Shown here one piece after another: positions 8,751 through 18,139 of a DNA stretch of 37,728 bases. Numbering within the stretch: the stretch's first letter is position 1; each line of letters opens with the position of its first letter. The DNA comes from Flavobacteriaceae bacterium (GTDB lineage: Bacteria > Bacteroidota > Bacteroidia > Flavobacteriales > Flavobacteriaceae): positions 1 to 37,728 of the forward strand of contig JASJDL010000004.1 in NCBI GenBank assembly GCA_030065775.1, read 5' to 3'. Under the pieces are notes generated by a model that saw only the letters and a list, made by a program, of their open reading frames with translations, was not told the DNA's origin and searched no databases. A program made the translations under genes and the position numbers.

Positions 8751-9242
8751 TCACTTTTTTACTTTTTCAAATCGTTTTTCCTGAATGTTTTTCTTCACAT
8801 TGTTCCAAGGAAAAATAGATTGATGCATTGCCAAATAAACCCCCTGTTCTAAATCTGATATTTTGGTCAATGCAAATGAAAGATTTTCAAAAGCATCTGT
8901 TTTTGGGTCAGTTCCCAATATGAATGCTCCGGTCAGGACAATTGTCTTGTCAATTCTAAGTTTCCCTAAAAATTTTGCAGTTTCTACCATAGTAAGTGTA
9001 CCATGAGTGATTATGACTTTTGAATATTTAGATTTTACAATTTCGGATGCTATAAGGGCTCTGTCAGCATCATTTATAAAGCGACTGTCTTTTAGGAATA
9101 CCCTTTTGATATGATATTCAGGGAGATTATCTATGTGATAAAGAAGGCTATCCAATGGCATAGGAGATTCTGTGGGTACTTGATTTAAGTTATCATACTC
9201 AAACCCTTCGATAGTACCTCCAGTTGTTAAAATATAAATCAT
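8751..9242 (-). CDS. Single-domain asparaginase-like protein, 163 aa
   Basis: IYILTTGGTIEG start, VIITHGTLTMVETAKFL, KTIVLTGAF: N-terminal asparaginase domain motifs; C-terminal domain absent. Confidence 0.75.
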   Translation of the reverse strand: MIYILTTGGTIEGFEYDNLNQVPTESPMPLDSLLYHIDNLPEYHIKRVFLKDSRFINDADRALIASEIVKSKYSKVIITHGTLTMVETAKFLGKLRIDKTIVLTGAFILGTDPKTDAFENLSFALTKISDLEQGVYLAMHQSIFPWNNVKKNIQEKRFEKVKK

Positions 9243-9436
9243 CAGATGAAAACAATTACTAAAATGTATCCTACAATTTTATTTGAGCCAATAAACCAAA
9301 GTTTCGTATTTATTAGATAGAATCAGGTAGTAATTAGTAACATACTATCCATTGTTACCAATACTTAATTGTCATACAATAGCATTCCTACACAAGAAAT
9401 TATTTTAGACGCTTAGTTCAAAAAACAATCCTGATT

Positions 9437-10495
9437 ATGAAAAAACTTATAGTACTTATATCAATCACATTTTTTAGTACTTCTCAATTTTGCGAAGCTC
9501 AATGGCTACTACGGTTGCCTGAATTGAGCAAAGAGAATCGAGTAGCTCAAACCATTGGAATAACCGAAATTGAAATATTATATCAAGCCCCAGTTGCAAG
9601 GGGAAGAAAGATAATGGGAAAATTGGTGCCGTATGATAAAGTATGGCGTTCTGGTGCTTTTGAATCTACTCTAATTTCGTTCGAACACGAGGTGTCAATT
9701 GAAGGGCAACATCTACCCGCTGGTACATATAGTTTTCATACCATTCCTTCAGAAAATGAATGGACAGTAATATTTTCTACAAATACAGAACAATGGGGAA
9801 GCTTTAGCTACAGCGAGAGTGAAGATGCCCTTCGAGTCAAGGTAAGACCTCAAAATGTAGCTACCTATAGAAATGTAATGCAGTTTGGTTTTGAAAATTT
9901 TGCTGACTATTCAACAAACATATATTTACACTGGGCAGATACCAAAGTATCTTTTAATGTAAAAGTAGACCACTTAAAGACAAGCCTTGCCTATATAAAA
10001 GACCAAATGAGAACTCTACCGGGTTATCAATGGCTTGGTACTATGGAGGCAGCTAAGTATTTAGCGACATATAATTATGAATTAGATTATGCCTTGCAGC
10101 TTATAGATAGGTCGATAAGGCAAGAAGAAAGGTTTGAAAATCTTATCACCAAATATGAAATTCTAAGAAAATTAGGGAAAATAGAGGAGGCTCAAAAGTT
10201 CTTAGAGAAAGCCAAAGAAAAGGGTGATTTCAGAAAGTTTTCCAGACATGCTCAAGGAGCTTTTCGCTATCATGCTAACCCGGAGGACGCTTTCCATATG
10301 TTTGATTTAATAATGAAAATATATCCCGTAACATGGAGGTCGTATGCAAACTATGGAGATGCCTTTGCATTTATGGAGGATAAAGAAAAGTGCCAGGAAT
10401 GGTATCAAAAAGCTTGGCGTGCAGCTAAGAATGAAAATGACAAAGAACGTATTTTATCAAACGCTGAACTTTACCAGATTACAATTAAACAATGA
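9437..10495 (+). CDS. DUF2911-like secreted protein with C-terminal TPR-like helices
   Basis: Signal peptide; ...TEIEILYQAPVARGRKIMGKLVPYDKVWRSGAFESTLISFEHEVSIEGQHLPAGTYSFHTIPSENEWTVIFS typical of DUF2911. Confidence 0.8.
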   Translation: MKKLIVLISITFFSTSQFCEAQWLLRLPELSKENRVAQTIGITEIEILYQAPVARGRKIMGKLVPYDKVWRSGAFESTLISFEHEVSIEGQHLPAGTYSFHTIPSENEWTVIFSTNTEQWGSFSYSESEDALRVKVRPQNVATYRNVMQFGFENFADYSTNIYLHWADTKVSFNVKVDHLKTSLAYIKDQMRTLPGYQWLGTMEAAKYLATYNYELDYALQLIDRSIRQEERFENLITKYEILRKLGKIEEAQKFLEKAKEKGDFRKFSRHAQGAFRYHANPEDAFHMFDLIMKIYPVTWRSYANYGDAFAFMEDKEKCQEWYQKAWRAAKNENDKERILSNAELYQITIKQ

Positions 10496-10986
10496 AAGCG
10501 TATTTAAACATAAGCATCATTGCAATAATTTTTCTCTCACTGTTAAATTCATGCAAGAAAGAAGTTCCCCGGACAAAACGAGAGATGCTTACAGGAGAAT
10601 GGGAGTCCAAGTATATGTATGTAAAGAAGAATACTTTTAACAATAGCGATAGCACGGTCATTGTTGATGTAAATCCTGACAACTATAAAGAAATACTTAA
10701 CCTTTCGACTGCGATAGTGGATTTTAAAAAAAGGGGCTCCTTTACTGAAAAATACATTGGAGTAAATGGCGATACATTATTTGAACAACAAGGTTATTGG
10801 TCATTTGTTGGAGACAGCATTATTATGAGTGTTTATAAACCCTTGAAGAGTCAATCTGTTTTGAAGTATCACATTGTTATAGAAGGTGATACGGCAAAAT
10901 TCAATTCTGTAATGGATTACGATGGGGATGGAAGTGAGGATGACGAGTTTAAAGGTATTTCAATAAGAAAAATATCAAAAAAATAA
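10492..10986 (+). CDS. Hypothetical lipoprotein
   Basis: N-terminal lipobox (IIAIIFLSLLNSC); start overlaps the preceding stop. Confidence 0.65.
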   Translation: MKAYLNISIIAIIFLSLLNSCKKEVPRTKREMLTGEWESKYMYVKKNTFNNSDSTVIVDVNPDNYKEILNLSTAIVDFKKRGSFTEKYIGVNGDTLFEQQGYWSFVGDSIIMSVYKPLKSQSVLKYHIVIEGDTAKFNSVMDYDGDGSEDDEFKGISIRKISKK

Positions 10987-10997
10987 GCATAGCAATA

Positions 10998-11585
10998 ATG
11001 AAAAAATCAATTCTAAAACTATTTATAAACCTATTCCTTTTTGTTAGTTCAATTAGTCTATACAGCCAGGAGTTTGATGTAATACCTGGATACAAACCAG
11101 GACCGGCACCAGAACTTGAAAAGCTAAGTTTTCTTATCGGAAATTGGAACGTACAACCCTTTTTTAGAGAAAAAGAAACCGACCAGTGGACAAAAGGAAG
11201 GCAATCTACTTCCAAAATTACTCTAGCTATGGATGAGGGTTTTATAAAAGAAGAGTCCATGGTATATTTCGTAGATGTGCCTTGGAAAGGATTAAGCTTT
11301 CGGGGATACGATAAATTTAGCAAGACTTTCAGGATGGTATATCTTGATAACATCTGGACTTTGTTAGATGTTTATGAAGGCTTTTTTGAAGGTGAAAAAT
11401 TAATATTTAGCAATGAACGAAGTGGGACGCATTATATCGTACCTGATGGTTCGGGTAATCGTGCATTAGTTAAAACAATTACCTACCCTTCACAAAGTGG
11501 GTTTACAATGGATTCTTACAGCTCATATGATAAAGGTGAGACCTGGACAAACCTTTTCAGGCTACAATACTCTGAGTCCAATTGA
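10998..11585 (+). CDS. Secreted protein, DUF1579-like
   Basis: Signal peptide; PELEKLSFLIGNWNVQPFFREKETDQW...SKITLAMDEGFIKEES pattern. Confidence 0.55.
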   Translation: MKKSILKLFINLFLFVSSISLYSQEFDVIPGYKPGPAPELEKLSFLIGNWNVQPFFREKETDQWTKGRQSTSKITLAMDEGFIKEESMVYFVDVPWKGLSFRGYDKFSKTFRMVYLDNIWTLLDVYEGFFEGEKLIFSNERSGTHYIVPDGSGNRALVKTITYPSQSGFTMDSYSSYDKGETWTNLFRLQYSESN

Positions 11586-11610
11586 ATAGCATTGTGTCTC
11601 ACAAAAAAAT

Positions 11611-12036
11611 ATGAATCAAAGAATAGCGCATATAGCCCTAGTCATAAAAGACTATGATAATGCTATAGATTTTTACACAAAAAAACTTGATTTTGAACTG
11701 GTAGAAGATTCTAAACTAAGTGAAGAAAAGCGCTGGGTATTGATTGCTCCTCCAGGAGCAAAAGATTGTTGTATACTACTAGCCAGAGCTGTTAATGAGG
11801 AACAGGAAAAAGCCATTGGCAATCAGACCGGAGGGAGAGTGTTTCTTTTTCTGTTTACTGATGATTTCTGGAGAGATTATAACAAAATGCTGGAAAGAAA
11901 GGTAAAGTTTATTAGACCTCCTAAAGAAGAAGAGTATGGAACAGTTGCGGTATTTGAAGATTTGTATGGAAATCTGTGGGATTTACTACAGCCAAATCCT
12001 AGCAACAAGGGACTATTTATAGACAAAGCAGATTGA
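11611..12036 (+). CDS. VOC/glyoxalase-like protein
   Basis: RIAHIALVIKDYDNAIDFYTKKLDFELVED... EEYGTVAVFEDLYGNLWDLLQP. Confidence 0.9.
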   Translation: MNQRIAHIALVIKDYDNAIDFYTKKLDFELVEDSKLSEEKRWVLIAPPGAKDCCILLARAVNEEQEKAIGNQTGGRVFLFLFTDDFWRDYNKMLERKVKFIRPPKEEEYGTVAVFEDLYGNLWDLLQPNPSNKGLFIDKAD

Positions 12037-12135
12037 TAGTCCTTGTTGTAATAGGATTCTATGTTCCTATGAAAGATGAGTCCCTTGTAATAACAAATAT
12101 TAGTAAGGCCAAATTTATTATCAAAATATAACGCA

Positions 12136-13296
12136 ATGAATCCACTAAAAATAATTCACGTCATTCTATTAGTAGCCATAGTTATTTTACTATCAAATTG
12201 TAATACTAAAACCCAAAATAACTCTAAAAATATACCTGAAGTTAAAATCATTGAGGTTGCCAACAATCTTAAAATTCCTTGGACAATTGATTTTACCGAT
12301 GACGGCAGATTATTCTTTACCCAGAAGGAAGGAGAGATTATGGTAATGAACAAAGAACAAAGCAAAACAGATATTTGGGCCAAGTTAGCTGTAGCCAAGA
12401 CAGGAACAGCGGGATTAACGGGTATGGCCATTCATCCTCAATTTATAGATAACAAATTCATTTTTGTTTATGCTGTATTTCCATACACTGACAGGGAAGA
12501 TACTTTTTTTAGTCGGGTAATTCGATTTAAGGATTCATCTAATATTGGTGTGGATAAAACCATTATTCTTGATAGTCTACCAGTTTATGATACCCACTCA
12601 GGAGGCGGCCTTTCTTTTGGACCTGATGGCAAGCTTTACGTTTCCCTCGGAGATGCTGAAAAACTTGATTCCGTTCAAAGTATGTCAAGTTTAATTGGTA
12701 AAATTCTCAGAGTAAATTCTGATGGGACAATTCCACATAATAATCCGTTTAAAGATTCTCCAATTTTTTCAATTGGTCATAGAAACCCTCAAGGTTTTGC
12801 TTGGCATCCAGAGAAATCAATCTTGTTTGCTACCGAGCACGGACCTAGTGACTTTCCAGGAGAAGGAGGAAGACGCGACCAGGACGAGCTAAATGTGATT
12901 GTTGCCAAAGGGAACTACGGTTGGCCACAATATTCGGGGATTCACAATTTAGAAGGGTATTATGACCCCCTTGTCGACTGGACTCCAGGTATTGCTCCAA
13001 ATGGTATTGACTTTTATATCAATGAGAAATCTAAATGGCATCACCATCTTTTTGTAGGGGGCATGAAAGGCCAGCAATTAAGGAGGGTTAAATTGAAGGA
13101 AAATACTACTACATTTGGCTGGGAGATAGTTGAAGAAGAATCACTGTTCTTAGAAAAGTACGGGCGTATAAGGGCGGTGAAAATGGGTCCGGATGGATAT
13201 CTATATTTTTCAACCACAAATAGAGATGGGTTTGGGAGACGAAGAAATCTGATTAAAGAAAACGATGATAAGATTTTTAAAGTGAAATTTTATTAG
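12136..13296 (+). CDS. PQQ-dependent soluble aldose dehydrogenase-like lipoprotein
   Basis: Lipobox LLSNC; ..NLKIPWTIDFTDDGRLFFTQKEGEI, GLTGMAIHPQF, HSGGGLSFGPDGKLYVSLGD, GHRNPQGFAWHPE, ATEHGPS, YGWPQYS. Confidence 0.85.
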   Translation: MNPLKIIHVILLVAIVILLSNCNTKTQNNSKNIPEVKIIEVANNLKIPWTIDFTDDGRLFFTQKEGEIMVMNKEQSKTDIWAKLAVAKTGTAGLTGMAIHPQFIDNKFIFVYAVFPYTDREDTFFSRVIRFKDSSNIGVDKTIILDSLPVYDTHSGGGLSFGPDGKLYVSLGDAEKLDSVQSMSSLIGKILRVNSDGTIPHNNPFKDSPIFSIGHRNPQGFAWHPEKSILFATEHGPSDFPGEGGRRDQDELNVIVAKGNYGWPQYSGIHNLEGYYDPLVDWTPGIAPNGIDFYINEKSKWHHHLFVGGMKGQQLRRVKLKENTTTFGWEIVEEESLFLEKYGRIRAVKMGPDGYLYFSTTNRDGFGRRRNLIKENDDKIFKVKFY

Positions 13297-13327
13297 TAAG
13301 TTCTTATTTTGTTGTTACGAATTATTT

Positions 13328-14458
13328 ATGGACTATCTTCAATTACTTTTCATCATATGTGCATTCAATGGATTTTTTCTTTCGCTTATACTACTTGTAC
13401 AGAAACGAGGCAATCGAAAATCTAATCATACACTTGTATTTCTTCTAATAATTATTTCTGTCTGCTTAATTGAGGTTTATCTCATGAACAGAGGGGTTTA
13501 CCCATTTCATATTCCACATATATACCAGTATTCATTCCCTCTTCTTTTCCTAATTGGCCCAACATATTTTATCTATACAAGAGCCAAATTATTTGAAGAA
13601 CCATATTTGAGCAAAAAAGACATTATTCACTTCATTCCATTTGTGCTCTCTTTTGCTCTTCTTTCAAATAGATATTTTCTAAGCAGTTATGAAAGAGACA
13701 GTTTCCTTAAAGACAAACTAGGTGGACAATTGTTAGTCGTAGAGGACATTAATGTTATTCTGATGATATTGATGTTATTGCAAAACGCATTTTACATTTA
13801 CGTTTCGTGGCAACTACTAAGAAAAAATGAATCATTGGTTAAAAGCTATCATTCGAACTCTTCCCTTATTCAGTTTTCCTGGACAAAAAATTTAACTCTT
13901 GCTTTTCTAATATTCTTAGTAATCTATTTATGCATTTTTCTACTAATGAATATTATAAGACATTATACACCAATGATTGATTCATTGGTATTAGTGGGGC
14001 TTTCAATAATCATTCTGCTTACAGCATATTTTGCGTTAAAAAATCCAGAAATATATTTAGATGATTTTATTAAAACTGCAAAAGAGAAATATAAATATTC
14101 AGTTTTATCGCTAGCAGAGAGGCAACAATTGATCAAAAAATTGGATAATTTAATGGAATCTCGTAAACCCTACTACAAGTCAGACCTAAAGATGTCCGAA
14201 TTGGCTGAAATGATGTCGTTATCCAATAACTACCTCTCCCAAATAATCAATCAAGAAAAAGGCGTGAATTTTTTTGATTATGTGAATTCCTTTCGCGTAG
14301 AAGCAGCAAAGAAAAAATTGATCGATCCTGACAATAGACATCTTACAAATTTTGCAATAGCGTATGAGGTTGGGTTTAGCAATAAAACCTCATTTCATAG
14401 GATTTTTAAAAAACATTGTAATATTACTCCTTCTGAGTTCGTAAAAGCCAATTCTTAA
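13328..14458 (+). CDS. AraC-family regulator with N-terminal multi-TM domain
   Basis: TM segments followed by AraC HTH (MSELAEMMSLSNNYLSQIINQEKGVNFFDYVNSFRVEAAKKKL...FAIAYEVGFSNKTSFHRIFKKHCNITPSEF). Confidence 0.9.
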   Translation: MDYLQLLFIICAFNGFFLSLILLVQKRGNRKSNHTLVFLLIIISVCLIEVYLMNRGVYPFHIPHIYQYSFPLLFLIGPTYFIYTRAKLFEEPYLSKKDIIHFIPFVLSFALLSNRYFLSSYERDSFLKDKLGGQLLVVEDINVILMILMLLQNAFYIYVSWQLLRKNESLVKSYHSNSSLIQFSWTKNLTLAFLIFLVIYLCIFLLMNIIRHYTPMIDSLVLVGLSIIILLTAYFALKNPEIYLDDFIKTAKEKYKYSVLSLAERQQLIKKLDNLMESRKPYYKSDLKMSELAEMMSLSNNYLSQIINQEKGVNFFDYVNSFRVEAAKKKLIDPDNRHLTNFAIAYEVGFSNKTSFHRIFKKHCNITPSEFVKANS

Positions 14459-14573
14459 TTTCTTTCTAGTCATTTTATTGTATTGCTATATAGATTGTTA
14501 CCAATTTAGGGGTTAGCCACATGACATGTTTTGTTCTATTGAATTAGCTTAGAATTCATTAGAATAAAATGTT

Positions 14574-15110
14574 ATGGATCGGAAAATATTAATTATCCCT
14601 CTTTTCTTTTCACTTTCTCTCTTTTGCATCATGCTGATAACACAGGAAAATTATGCTACAAACATTTTAAGGGAAGGTACAAAGTCAAATCAAGACGATG
14701 ATTCAAATGGCTTTATACTAAACATGCATGAGGGAACGAGAATTAATCGGCATTTGATCAAAGTTGATAAACATGTTGGCTCTGAGAATTTAGGGCTCGG
14801 TGTATACGAACTGGCATCTGGGCTAAAAGTTCCAATTCACAAACACGAGCATGAAGATGAAATCCTTGTTATTGATGAGGGTAAGGGGATTGGTTATGTA
14901 GGGAATAAAAGTAAAGAAGTGAAGGATGGTTCCATAATTTTTATACCTAAAGGAGTTTGGCATGGGGTACATAATACAGATTCCAAGAAGATGAAAATTA
15001 CTTGGATAGTGTCCCCTCCAATTTTTCCAGAATTTCTAAAAGACAAGGAACCGGGAAGTGGCGAACGGCATGGCCATATCTACAAAAAACTAAATCCAGA
15101 TGAAAAGTAA
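14574..15110 (+). CDS. Cupin-domain protein
   Basis: LASGLKVPIHKHEHEDEILVIDEGKGIGYVGNKSKEVKDGSIIFIPKGVWHGVHN. Confidence 0.85.
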   Translation: MDRKILIIPLFFSLSLFCIMLITQENYATNILREGTKSNQDDDSNGFILNMHEGTRINRHLIKVDKHVGSENLGLGVYELASGLKVPIHKHEHEDEILVIDEGKGIGYVGNKSKEVKDGSIIFIPKGVWHGVHNTDSKKMKITWIVSPPIFPEFLKDKEPGSGERHGHIYKKLNPDEK

Positions 15111-15725
15111 TAAAAATAGAAGATCGTTTATCCAAAAAATAGTCGTGTCGTTAATTGGTTTAGGCTTAATCCCAAAGACAGCTTGGTCACACTTGTCAGT
15201 CAAGAATTGTTCTACAGGTAGCGATCAGGCTGGCCCATTTTATCGCAAGGGTGCACCTACCAGGTATGATCTCACCAATGGAAAGAAGGTAGAAGGGGTT
15301 TCCCTTATAGTTTCGGGCACTATATATGATTCGGATTGTCAAACCCCAATTTCAAATGCAGAATTAGATATATGGCATGCTGGTCATAGTGGAAAATATG
15401 ACAATAGTAGCACGGAATTTATGTTTAGAGGTATTATTATTACCGATGACCGGGGAAAATATGAGTTTAAAACTGTTCTTCCTGGCTTATATGACCGTCG
15501 ACCACGTCATATTCACTTTAAAGTCAGGCATAAAGAATATCGTGCCTTAACCACGCAATTATCTTCCAGGGAGATAAAAGGCTTGATACTGACCCTCTAG
15601 CGATTTCATCTAAAGGTAAAAAGAGAGCTATGTCGTATAATGAGGACGTCTCTGGAAATTTGAGCATGGTATTTAACATATATCTTGATAAAAAAAGTAA
15701 CCATCTATATAATGAATCTTATTAG
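15100..15725 (+). pseudogene. Intradiol ring-cleavage dioxygenase-like protein with apparent frameshift near 15562
   Basis: Frame 1 (15100-15600): GSDQAGPFYRKGAP, ELDIWHAGHSGKYDN, GLYDRRPRHIHFKVRHKEYRALTTQL. After TTQL the family-like continuation FQGDKRLDTDPLAISSKGKKRAMSYNEDVSGNLSMVFNIYLDK lies in another frame (15564-15725). Confidence 0.75.
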
Positions 15726-15795
15726 AGCCCTAAACACTTGGATACAAACAGTTTCTCATATTTTCTTTGAAAGTGAACTTTAAAATAATAAGTTA

Positions 15796-16629
15796 ATGAA
15801 AAACAATATTCTTTTTTTTCTCTTTTGCTTGGGAGCTATTAATATTTCATTTAGCCAGGGACAATCGTTTAACTTAGACTATTCAAAGAAGTCAGGCTCA
15901 ACTTTACGTTATTATTTTTCTCAGGACGCATCTCAAAATATGCCCGCTTTCGGCGCTGGCGGTGTCGTTATGAGCGGAAGGTTTAACTATAAAATTGTCA
16001 AATCTGGAAACAAGCTTACTCATGAACTTGGTTTTGTTGATCTCTCGTCGATAATTTTTGACGCCAATAGAACGATGTACTATCAGCCAACGGATAAACT
16101 CATTGATAGTTATTTTAAGTTCAGTACAAATAGCCATGGTGGCGAAAAAATGTTCATTAACGATGGTACCTTACCTATAATTGGGAGAATTTCGCCATCT
16201 ACTACCACGGAATTGAGGTTCTTTCTTCCCGAACTACCAAATAAGCCTGTAAAAGTAGGAGATAGCTGGAAGGTTGAAGAAAATTATAGCATGAAAAAAG
16301 ATCAGCGGAAAGATGATGTTATCAATGTACAGGAGTCAGGAGAATTCACGATATCAGAATATATTAAGGATTATAAAGATCCAATTTCAAATGGTAATGC
16401 GTGGACCTATGACGTCTTAAAAGTTACTGGAAAAGGCACAAAAACAACAAAAACTAAATGGGGCCCGAATGAGGTCGAATTGAAAGATTATGAAACTTTC
16501 ACTGGTTATTATGCACCAAGTGAAGGGATTTGGGTGTCTTTTGAAGTGAAAGCTGCAGGCACTGCTGGAAACATGGGTATTATGGGATATACAAACAAGT
16601 ATATTTACTGGCCCCCTTCAGAAAAATAA
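15796..16629 (+). CDS. Hypothetical secreted protein, 277 aa
   Basis: Intact ORF with signal peptide; no confident family. Confidence 0.6.
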   Translation: MKNNILFFLFCLGAINISFSQGQSFNLDYSKKSGSTLRYYFSQDASQNMPAFGAGGVVMSGRFNYKIVKSGNKLTHELGFVDLSSIIFDANRTMYYQPTDKLIDSYFKFSTNSHGGEKMFINDGTLPIIGRISPSTTTELRFFLPELPNKPVKVGDSWKVEENYSMKKDQRKDDVINVQESGEFTISEYIKDYKDPISNGNAWTYDVLKVTGKGTKTTKTKWGPNEVELKDYETFTGYYAPSEGIWVSFEVKAAGTAGNMGIMGYTNKYIYWPPSEK

Positions 16630-16673
16630 TAGTTTGGAATTTTCATGTAGATTGGTTCGTGTAGTTTTAAATT

Positions 16674-16703
16674 AAGCGAGAAAGTCATTTGATTTTCTCG
16701 CTT
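16674..16703 (+). terminator. Hairpin terminator
   Basis: AAGCGAGAAA-N10-TTTCTCGCTT perfect 10-bp arms after the 16629 stop. Confidence 0.65.
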
Positions 16704-17240
16704 CACCAATTTTCAGAATTTAGATATTCATCTAACACATATATTGCAAAGAACAAGTAACCACATTCTAATTTAGAATGATAATTACTTATTTTGTTCT
16801 ATGAAACTCGCTAGACTTTTTGCCCTTGTTTGAACTTTCCTTATGCCATTAGTTGTGTACACGACGATTAAAGAAAAAGAAGTAATTATTCTTCGATTGA
16901 AAGGTAAATTTCAAGGTTGGTTGTTCAATAATTAATGATAGATGGTTACTAGGAGGGTTTATAGGAATATATAAGGGCCTTGATAATAAGTACGCATCTT
17001 GGAATACCTATATTTTATGATTTAACGAAGTCGCCAGCAAATAGAGAAGACTCCTTTTGTCCTTAAGAATTAATCTAATTGTTATCCAGGATAGCATTTG
17101 TTTGACTAACTTGATAAAGGATTAGTTTGGTAATTTGATTATTGGTCATTTAAGCAGTTTACTCCTTGAAAAAAATTGAGAATACGGAAAGAAAACTTGA
17201 ATTAGATAACAAAAAAAATTGGGAAAATGACTGTAAAACA

Positions 17241-17301
17241 ATCCCCCAAAGTTTCTAGATGATCTTTGGGGGATCTGAGCTATTTGGGACATACCCAAAT
17301 A
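17241..17301. repeat. Two consecutive hairpins
   Basis: ATCCCCCAAAG-N12-CTTTGGGGGAT (17241-17274) then TATTTGGG-acata-CCCAAATA (17281-17301). Confidence 0.7.
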
Positions 17302-17328
17302 ATTCTCACATTATACAACAAAAAACAA

Positions 17329-17871
17329 TCATGGTTGGGTAGATACTTCCTGCCTATTTCTTTTTTTAACATTCACTAATCTTTTGACAATTAAACCTAA
17401 GGCAGTAAAGATTACTGCGTAGATATACCAGTAAATTGGTGGAGGAATAGAGAATCCAATTCTATTGACAACCGCGACCAAAAATGCATAGTCAACAGCA
17501 CCAATGACCAAGGCATTAAGTAAAAAACCATCAAGACGACCTCTTAAGTTGTAAATCAAAGCAATTACAATCGCAAAAATGCCAAAAAAAAGCATGTTAT
17601 AATGATGTTGCTCCAGAAGCCCTACGGCTAACTGTTCATTTTCAGCACTCCAACTTGCGTTCGGAATAATTTGATTTATGAAGGCCTGGTCCCCGCCTTT
17701 ACTTAATGCGTTGAGAGGGTCGTAACCTACTTTTATATGTATCCAGCCCCATCTGATATACCAAAACACACCAATTGCGTTTAAAGCATAGTACAGGTAG
17801 GTAAAATAGTTTTCTTTTATTATCATTTGAGCATTCCTAATTGGTTTCTTAGCCATAATTTCAAAAATCAA
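17329..17871 (-). CDS. Hypothetical multi-TM membrane protein
   Basis: Intact ORF with about four hydrophobic segments. Confidence 0.6.
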   Translation of the reverse strand: MIFEIMAKKPIRNAQMIIKENYFTYLYYALNAIGVFWYIRWGWIHIKVGYDPLNALSKGGDQAFINQIIPNASWSAENEQLAVGLLEQHHYNMLFFGIFAIVIALIYNLRGRLDGFLLNALVIGAVDYAFLVAVVNRIGFSIPPPIYWYIYAVIFTALGLIVKRLVNVKKRNRQEVSTQP

Positions 17872-18139
17872 AACTCAAATGTATAGATGTCGCAAATATT
17901 CTTAAACTAGATTTAACTAATATCAGGTACTATTGTAAAGAGTGTTACTTTTTTTTATAGGCAAATTATTTTCCAAGTACTATCCGATTTTGTTTAAGCT
18001 AATTCATTAGCTAAAGACTAACCCTTGATTCCTTGGGGAACAACCTTGATGTGTTACGATACTAAGGTTTTATGCCAGGCAAGAGAATTAAACGAAACTT
18101 CATTTCTTTAAGTCAACTGCCATAGAATAGTAGATGAGA

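Noticed and set aside
10344-10640. ORFs 10344..10640 (+), 10485..10682 (-) and 10949..11353 (-)
   Set aside because: Overlap better-supported CDSs in other frames/strands; no domain or ribosome-site support.
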